The position numbers and the translations under genes are program-made. The notes under the pieces are model-generated. The model was not told where the DNA came from and did not search any database. It saw only the letters and a list, made by a program, of their open reading frames with translations. A stretch of 64,000 nt of DNA, from contig CAJNDS010001846.1 of NCBI GenBank assembly GCA_905221605.1, positions 399,501 to 463,500 of the forward strand. The letters are read 5' to 3'. The stretch is from Symbiodinium natans (taxonomy: Eukaryota > Sar > Dinophyceae > Suessiales > Symbiodiniaceae). This document shows, piece after piece, positions 57,965 to 64,000 of the stretch (position 1 is its first letter; each line of letters begins with the position of its first letter).

Positions 57965-58997
57965 CTGTAACTTACTTCATGGGAGTAGGTGACCAGTATG
58001 GTGCTCTCTTCTTGCAAGTCGATGCTGCGCTACGAGCTTAGTCTCTTTGGCCCAACATGCTCGTGGGGGCTTGGGGGCCCTTGAGATCGAGCCCTCGTGG
58101 CGATGCCGGGTCATTCAAAGAGCTTCCAACCTGACTCAACATCTCAGCAGCTTCTGGCTCCCATGTTTGCCCGATGAGCGCTTGTGAATGCTCTGCCAGA
58201 AGCACAAGGCACACATGCAAACAGAAGGTTGTCAAGTCTACGATGATTAAGAAGCCCCTGCGACTCAAGACAAACAATGTTTCCCGACTTTTTGTTGGGT
58301 CAAGTGTGCACCCGTAGCCAATGCGTGACTCTAAGCACGTTTCGGCATCAGCACACCAGGTACTTGTCCTAGGCCTCCGAACGGCATCAGTACTCCAGAT
58401 CTTGACCTCGCATTTTGTGTCTCTCGATGGTTTTCCTTACTACGCACAAGACGCACAACGAATCCGTGGTGTGCTTGCCCTGTAGTAGTTACATCCGATT
58501 ACCGTCGTTGGTTCACGCCGCCGTGGGCATCGCGCTCGAGACAAGACTTCTGGTTGTTAAATGTGGCTTGCTGACCACGCCTGCCAAGCGTGCGAGTGCC
58601 TCTTCTTCTCCGGACCCATTAGACAAAGTTTTGCCACATTGCTCCTGCTATGTGCTCTCCCCCTTGACTCTCGCAGACAGAATGCCACACTTTTTGCGCA
58701 ATCTCATGTTGATGAAACGGCTCATGCACTTGCCATGAACGATGCAGCGTGCTTGGCACTTGACTGCAGCGAACGTTGCTAATGGATGCTACTGCACCGA
58801 GCAAATCATCGTCGTCATGATGGGTAGCCATCATTTCCTTGGAAGCGTCGACCACCAAAGCGCGACTGCTAGCAATTCCTTCATCTGCAACGGAAACGGC
58901 CAAACGATGCTACACCTGGCGCTTGCATCACCGCATCTTTTGAAACTCAACATTGTCAACTGTATCTGGGGTTTAGGTGCACCACGAAACCATGAGG

Positions 58998-59575
58998 TCA
59001 TAATTGAGAATACCCCAGGGAAGGTGCACGCCGAAGAGCTGTTGTCATTGTCGACACTTGTGGCACCTCAGGGAAGCTGGGACGGCGGGACCGCATGTCT
59101 TTTTTATACTTAGCGGCGGACTGCCAGGTAGTACTACCACTTAAGCGTTCGTATTGGGCCATTTCCACTCCAAAACATCCTCGGCTACTCTTTGTGCAAG
59201 CGCCTGTGACTGCGATTCTGGCTTCGTCGGTCAAACTTAACCGGGATGCCAAGGCGACTGCAAAGCACATTGCAATGTCGCTTTCGTTATCAAGATGCGC
59301 CGCGTCTTTGGCGGCGACAGTGGCTTCAGCAATCATCTCCTTCTCTTGCGATGTCATGCCGCAGCGGTCTGCCACGAGCATCGCTGCTTTTGAAGCTTCA
59401 TCAAGTTGCTCCGCTCGTGAAAGTGGCTGCTTCTGCTTGATGCTTGCTGCTGAGGCTGCTTGGGAGCCTGCAAAGGCTGCTTGGATAAAGGGCCCCATGC
59501 CAAGTTTGGCGGCCGCCGCGCCAGCCGCCTCTCCAGCATCTCGAGCTTGAAGAACCGCATCGCCGCCCACCTCAG
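58998..59575 (-). CDS. Large Ala-rich helical exon, unknown
   Basis: Starts after an ACTGAG acceptor and reads VGGDAVLQARDAGEAAGAAA, AKLGMGPFIQAAFAGSQAAS, QLDEASKAAMLVADRCGMTS, EKEMIAEATVAAKDAAHLD then CFAVALASRLSLTDEARIAV. The coding part probably ends near 59,190; beyond that the frame looks intronic. The composition suggests a helical bundle or repeat. I do not recognise the family. It lies 5' of the repeat exon at 57.4-58.0 kb with about 1 kb between. Confidence 0.5.
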
Positions 59576-59719
59576 TTGTCTATGTGTTGGACTTAAGTAC
59601 GTACACAAATACACGCAAATCTACCACACGAATCTGAAGAACCGGATAGGAGCCACGAACCCGAACGCAGGCACTTGCCAGAAAATGACAGACATAACGT
59701 GCGATGGTTCCGAGCCGAT

Positions 59720-60860
59720 GCGTCTGATGGCCAGTCTGATTTCTTGCCTTTGTATTTGCCAATCTCTCATCTCCGATTTCTTCTCTCGTTGCTTGTCTTG
59801 CCTTGCGCTCTTTCTGTTGTCTTGCCGTCTCCCTTCGTCATCCTCTCCCTTTTCAAACGTGATGGTGAAGTCTGTCTCTACCTGCAAAGAAAACGGACAT
59901 CTCCTCATCTTACAACTTCCTGACACGCATGAGTGAATGGCCTCCAGATTTTGCACTGCATCGCGCAAAGAGAGATTCGACCTGCTTCTGCTTGCACAAT
60001 GCTGAAGAAAAAAGAACACACAGTCTTGTACAGCGACTGCTAGCCGAAAGCCACAAAAGTGATACGAAATTCCAAACAGTCACGACTTTTACGACGCATT
60101 TACGAGGATGGCGAATTCGAGGAGGCCTCATCCTCGCAACTGTCAGTCAGCACTTTGGATATACGCGAACGCAAAGCGAAGCTCCAAAAGTGCGACGCCT
60201 CATCCTCACTTTTTGAAGGCTGCGAAGCCCAAAACGATGCTAAAACGCAGGCTCCCGCAACTACAGCTCATGTGCGACACGCGCGCAAACTCATCCCGAG
60301 CACAAACGCGACGATGTTTGGTCACCTCTTGGACCCCTGGGACCCCAAGCGTCAAAACGGGAACCCTTCTGCCATACTTGTACGAGCTCCGGAAAACAAC
60401 CACTGCCACATTCCTGCCTCATTTGTTGCAGCTCAGTCACGCGCTTCATGGCCCCGGCAGCAGCTATCGCTGCTTCAGCTGCACGCTCGCGAGCGGCTGC
60501 GATCTTGGACGCAAAAAGCCTTTCCTCTTCCTGCAAAGACTTTAAGAATTTAAGACCACCACAGCATTCATGAGCCCTCATGCATTGCAAGTTCGTCCTG
60601 CTTTCGAACCTGATGGGATAGCTCATCTTCCAACTCCATGCACTGTCGGTTCATCTCCAGTAGGAACCTCGGCAGGAATTCAATGTACAGTACAGCAGTA
60701 CGGCGCGATCATTATTGCTGAAAGGGCAACCGCGGGCAAGCAGCTTCAAGTACTTGTTCACTTCTGAAGACCAGTCATCCTCCTTTACCATGGCCTTCAA
60801 CTCCCGATCAGCCTTCGACCACTCCTGGTGTAGGGGTCGTCTGACTGGGAAGAAAGACCA
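59720..60860 (-). CDS. Coiled-coil exons of an unknown gene
   Basis: About 60,765-60,835 reads HQEWSKADRELKAMVKEDDW then SSEVNKYLKLLARG. About 60,585-60,665 reads LLEMNRQCMELEDELSHQVR then KQDELAMH. About 60,430-60,545, after a TTTGCAG acceptor, reads EEERLFASKIAAARERAAEA then AGAMKRVTELQQMRQE. About 59,725-59,881, after another TTTGCAG acceptor, reads VETDFTITFEKGEDDEGRRQ, then KQREKKSEMRDWQIQRQEI. Together these are charged helices with heptad-like spacing. They lie 5' of the SMC-like head exons and so cannot be its coiled coil unless the gene is rearranged. The plus strand is open from 60,059 to 60,553 but looks antisense. Confidence 0.5.
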
Positions 60861-61649
60861 GACGAGACGTGACAGAGAGCAGAAATAAGCAGAATTCAGA
60901 CGTGTGCACCGCACCGCGCAACCTCGGAGGCAAAGCTTTCTTCATCTGCACGCTTCATCTCCTTGGCACCAAGGCCGAACATCCATCAACATGCTGCAAC
61001 ACATCCATACTGCGGAAACCACTGGCTAGAACACATTCTTGTCGCTGTCACTTCTTTTCTCCGCGTTCCTGGTCTACGCCTGTTAGTTCCATTCGTGGAA
61101 AACACGTGCAGGTTGTTCATGGCAGGCACATCACGGCCTTTCCACGTCAATTTTTCCGTCAATGGACACTGCCCCTCTCCACCCCGCCCTTCCCTCCGCT
61201 ACAAAAAAAAGGTTTTTAGGAAATAAGAAACGCGGCTTCGTGGTTGCGGACAAAGACACGCAATACAACAAAGACGTACCCCCCTCCCCCCCACAAAATG
61301 CAGGGAAACTGGCGCACCCGCTCTCAACTATATACCGAAGCAAACATGCAACACCTGGACGATGTGTTGTGATGTTAGCCCGTATGGAAGCATCAACGTC
61401 AAAGGCGTCAAGGACGACGACGCAGGGCAAAAAGGTGCAAGAAAGCGTGTATTGTAGTGACCGGCGCCGATAACATGCTCAAGCATGGGCGCGCCCAACG
61501 GCGACACGCAGACAAACAGATATTGGAACCTGTTGTCGACAATGTCTCAAGCAAACTGTCGAAGAGCAGTTGTAATGCATCCGTGGCTCAGGTGCCTCCC
61601 GAAGTACAACCTGAGGCAGTGTTCACATTAGCAGTTCACATGAAAGAAA

Positions 61650-62655
61650 GAGCAGGGAACGGGGCCTGGTAGTCCTCCTCCCAAAGCATCGCGGCTCTCT
61701 CTCGAGCTTCGCACTCTCTTTCAAGCCGAAGCTCTTCTGCGATGCGCGCCTGGCAGTCTGCGCATGTCTGCGCATGTCTGCATGCAATCCAAGCTCAGCG
61801 CTTCCCAGCCTCGTTCCATTCAATGATGCGGTTGTGGCCATGCTGGCAGAGCTTGCGCTCTTTAGGCTGCAGCCGCTGATCGTGGAACGCATCCAGCAAG
61901 AGCTCCTGACACATGTCCATGCAGACCGGCGCAAAAGCGGTCCAAAATAGACTCTGCAGATGTTGCCAAGCAGACATCTAGACTACTGCCACTGCAAACA
62001 TCGTGAGTGCGTTGAAACTTTGCGGGTTTTTGACCAGGCACTGCGACGCCGCTGTCCACCAACTCCATCATGAACTCCTCCTCGAAGGAAATTTCGAGCA
62101 ACACTTTCAAGGCGGGCGACCGGACTGTGCAGAGCTCGATTCTGGAAGCAGCCGCAAGCAGACTGTCTTTCATCGAAGGCTTCTCCATCTCTGCTGCGTT
62201 TTTCGCCTCAGGGTGGTCTGAGGCGGCGTCTACATCCGACACGTCGCTTGCAGTTCTAGTCCGCTTCCTTCCGCTTGAAGCGTGTCTGACGTCTTCCTCC
62301 TCATCCTCCCAGGGGTGACTTTTGACGCTCATGACACACCAACTGCTCACCCAAGCTACCATCCAGTAAATCATCTTGCAAGAAGTTTTGCTCTTTTGAT
62401 TTCGTTTTGCTTGACAGTTTTCGCGGGACAGCCGCTACGGGAAACATAAAACGTTGGAACAACACTTCCATGTTTTGTGCGGCGTGCGGAGAGGAGCGCA
62501 TGCTTCAAAAAAACAATAATCTGGGCCGCGCCCGCGTCGCCTTGCTTGTATAGGCGGTTCAAGTGCGGACAAAGATTACAATGAGGGTGGCCAAGGTAGT
62601 CCAACCAACGAAGTTTCGTTTCGTCGAGGCCTATATAAGCACAAAACTCTGGCAA
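61650..62655 (-). CDS. Candidate exons, Cys/His-containing and helical, unknown
   Basis: About 62,375-62,645 reads YIGLDETKLRWLDYLGHPHC, NLCPHLNRLYKQGDAGAAQI and IVFLKHALLSARRTK, with a CxxC/His cluster. About 62,030-62,325 reads HPWEDEEEDVRHASSGRKRT, MKDSLLAAASRIELCTVRSP and ISFEEEFMMELVDSGVAVPG. About 61,815-61,950 reads VCMDMCQELLLDAFHDQRLQ then KERKLCQHGHNRIIEW. About 61,660-61,765 reads CADCQARIAEELRLERECEA then RERAAMLWEED, a coiled-coil end with CxxC. Cysteine/histidine pairs recur, so metal binding is possible. These may belong to one or two genes. Confidence 0.45.
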
Positions 62656-63232
62656 TGAGCACGGTACGGTCCGTTAATAAGTTAGCAACCGCACACCCCA
62701 CTCTGCCAATGTACAGCCAGGGATGGAGGCAGGATTGCCATGGAACTGGCAGGAGCCTCGCCCACCACTTTTGCTACGACCAGCCTCCTGTTTTTACATT
62801 GTAGTGGCGGCGTTTAGGGCAGGTAAGTTCGCCGTTCTTCGCTGTGAGCTGCCGACTGCGACGTCCTCTGCGCACCTCGTTGGTCAAGGGACATGCGCGC
62901 ACCTGGCTCTCTAGGCTCTCCTAAACACAACGGCGGCAGCCCACTGCCGTGAGCTTCGGTGAGCGAAGCTCCTCGCGGCAGGAGTCGGCCTCACCACCCC
63001 CAACACCCCGTCATGCAACCTCAAGCTTGCCACTCGGAGGGCCAAGGGCAATGCTGCGTGAAGGCTGCCCCGAAAAAGTCCCCATTCTGCTTGCCAGAGC
63101 TCCGAGAGGGCTGTACTTGTTCTTTTCTATAAGTATACAAAGCGACTGTGCTTGACGCAAAAAAGCAAAGAAAGAGCGAGCAACGTGTTGTTTGCATTCC
63201 GAGACTGAGACACATTTAAAAGCCTTCCTATA

Positions 63233-63924
63233 TTAACAGCAGTGTGCCTCCGTCAGCTTCCTGGTCGCATCCACCGACACGTAGGCCCAAATGGCAGATC
63301 GCATCTCGGGCTCTCGGGCAATGCCTGCTTGCAGCTTGCAGCGTTGTGAAGCGACTGATGCTGAATGCATGTACTAGAATTACTAGAAGCCAGGGCTAAG
63401 CATGCTCCGCTTAAGCTAAGCTTTCGTGCGGTTGCTTGCAACGGTATGGAAAAACATGATAGGTTTCGAAACGATCCTGCAAGAGCCATCAGAGCTCTAC
63501 TGCGAACAGTGCTTGGCTGCGATCGCGTCGTGCTCGTAAGGAGATGCTCGCGCAAGCCTTCATCGTGCCACACAAAGTGGGGACCTGTCGCCTGCTGTGT
63601 TAAAGCTCCGAGTAGGCCAAGAACATTCTCTCGAATTTCAGCAGGCTCCGTGGGCTCGATACTCTCACAGACCGTGGGCCAAATGCGTGTGTTGCCAAAG
63701 AAAAGCTCTGGACTTTCAGAGACGACCGCCGCGCTCCAGAGAGCTCGAAAGACCTCGATCCGCTGTGATGGCATGCGCCCTTTGCCAGCGGCCAGTCCGA
63801 GCACATTCCGAACGTCCTCATAGTCCCCCTGGAAGGCGGCGATTGTGAGGCCTTTGAGTGCCAACAAGGCCTTCTCTCCCACCTCGCCAGACTCTTGCGC
63901 CCTTCGGATGAGGCTGGCACGCAC
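63233..63924 (-). CDS. 3' end of an alpha-helical (ARM/HEAT-like?) protein gene
   Basis: Two exons fit in phase. 63,477-63,924 (TCTGCAG acceptor) reads EKALLALKGLTIAAFQGDYE, VRNVLGLAAGKGRMPSQRIE, VFRALWSAAVVSESPELFFG, EIRENVLGLLGALTQQATG and RSRALMALA. A 152-nt GA-AG intron (63,325-63,476) joins it to 63,233-63,324, which reads IAREPEMRSAIWAYVSVDAT then RKLTEAHCC and a TAA stop at 63,233-63,235. Repeated pairs of amphipathic helices suggest an armadillo/HEAT solenoid; a proteasome-chaperone-like protein is one possibility but not demonstrable here. The 5' part lies beyond the right edge. Confidence 0.65.
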
Positions 63925-64000
63925 CTGCAGATATCTGCAGATCACCCTAGATCACAAAAGTCTGAGTGCAGAAAGCTTAAAGGATCACCTGGGCCCATTT

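Noticed and set aside
60059-60553. 164-codon plus-strand open frame
   Set aside because: It runs antisense to a strong minus-strand coiled-coil exon with a good acceptor, so it is probably a shadow.
1-64000. tRNA, rRNA, CRISPR array, bacterial promoters or riboswitches
   Set aside because: I looked for cloverleaf ends, conserved rRNA words and regularly spaced repeats and saw none. The tandem repeats present are microsatellites or telomere-type tracts, not CRISPR.

Overview
The window looks like nuclear DNA of a dinoflagellate. The evidence is gene structure. Two genes can be assembled exon by exon from conserved protein motifs: a DYRK-type kinase at 7.1-9.9 kb and an SMC-like ATPase at 55.2-57.1 kb. 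Their introns are short (60-214 nt), nearly all exons are under 150 nt, and most introns start with GC or GA instead of GT, while ending in AG that is usually followed by G. GC and GA donors of this kind are a known dinoflagellate trait. The many interstitial TTTAGGG/CCCTAAA tracts, long homopolymer G/C runs and microsatellites fit the same picture. I saw no ribosomal RNA, tRNA, CRISPR array or bacterial-type operon. All coordinates come from reading the sequence by eye; splice sites are called firm only where the protein motif and the reading phase agree on both sides.

Almost every convincing exon lies on the minus strand, so the window reads as one unidirectional gene array (5' ends at high coordinates). 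From right to left: the 3' end of an alpha-helical, possibly ARM/HEAT-like gene (63.2-63.9 kb); unrecognised and coiled-coil exons (58.9-62.7 kb); a Pro/Lys/Gln-repeat exon with a SUMO-interaction-like motif (57.4-58.0 kb) followed by a compact SMC-like ATPase with both head halves but almost no coiled coil (55.2-57.1 kb); several unrecognised but protein-like exons (45.6-53.4 kb); repeat-rich DNA with an AT-rich island and a foldback (41.3-45.5 kb); more unrecognised exons (35-40.6 kb); a Lys/Glu-rich, probably nuclear protein (30.9-33.0 kb); a block of telomere-like arrays in both orientations (29.8-30.4 kb); an unknown exon at 27.4 kb; a largely non-coding AT-rich stretch (23.6-24.7 kb); an FkbM-type methyltransferase (17.6-20.1 kb); an alanine-racemase-like gene (16.2-16.9 kb); the DYRK kinase (7.1-9.9 kb); and scattered exons of unknown function (3.7-6.3 kb).

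The genes do not form an obvious pathway. The most noteworthy items are the SMC-like ATPase whose N- and C-terminal head motifs are separated by only about 100 codons; the kinase in which 17 of 18 introns lack a GT donor, one of them flanked by a 9-bp direct repeat as expected for an introner insertion; a near-perfect TTAA-ended palindrome about 20 nt upstream of a 3' splice site; and a GC-poor plus-strand segment whose translation has a beta-rich, capsid-like look. Large parts of the window (0-3.6, 10.7-14.6, 23-27, 28-30.9, 33.1-35, 41-45.5, 50-52.9 kb) contain nothing I can name beyond repeats.
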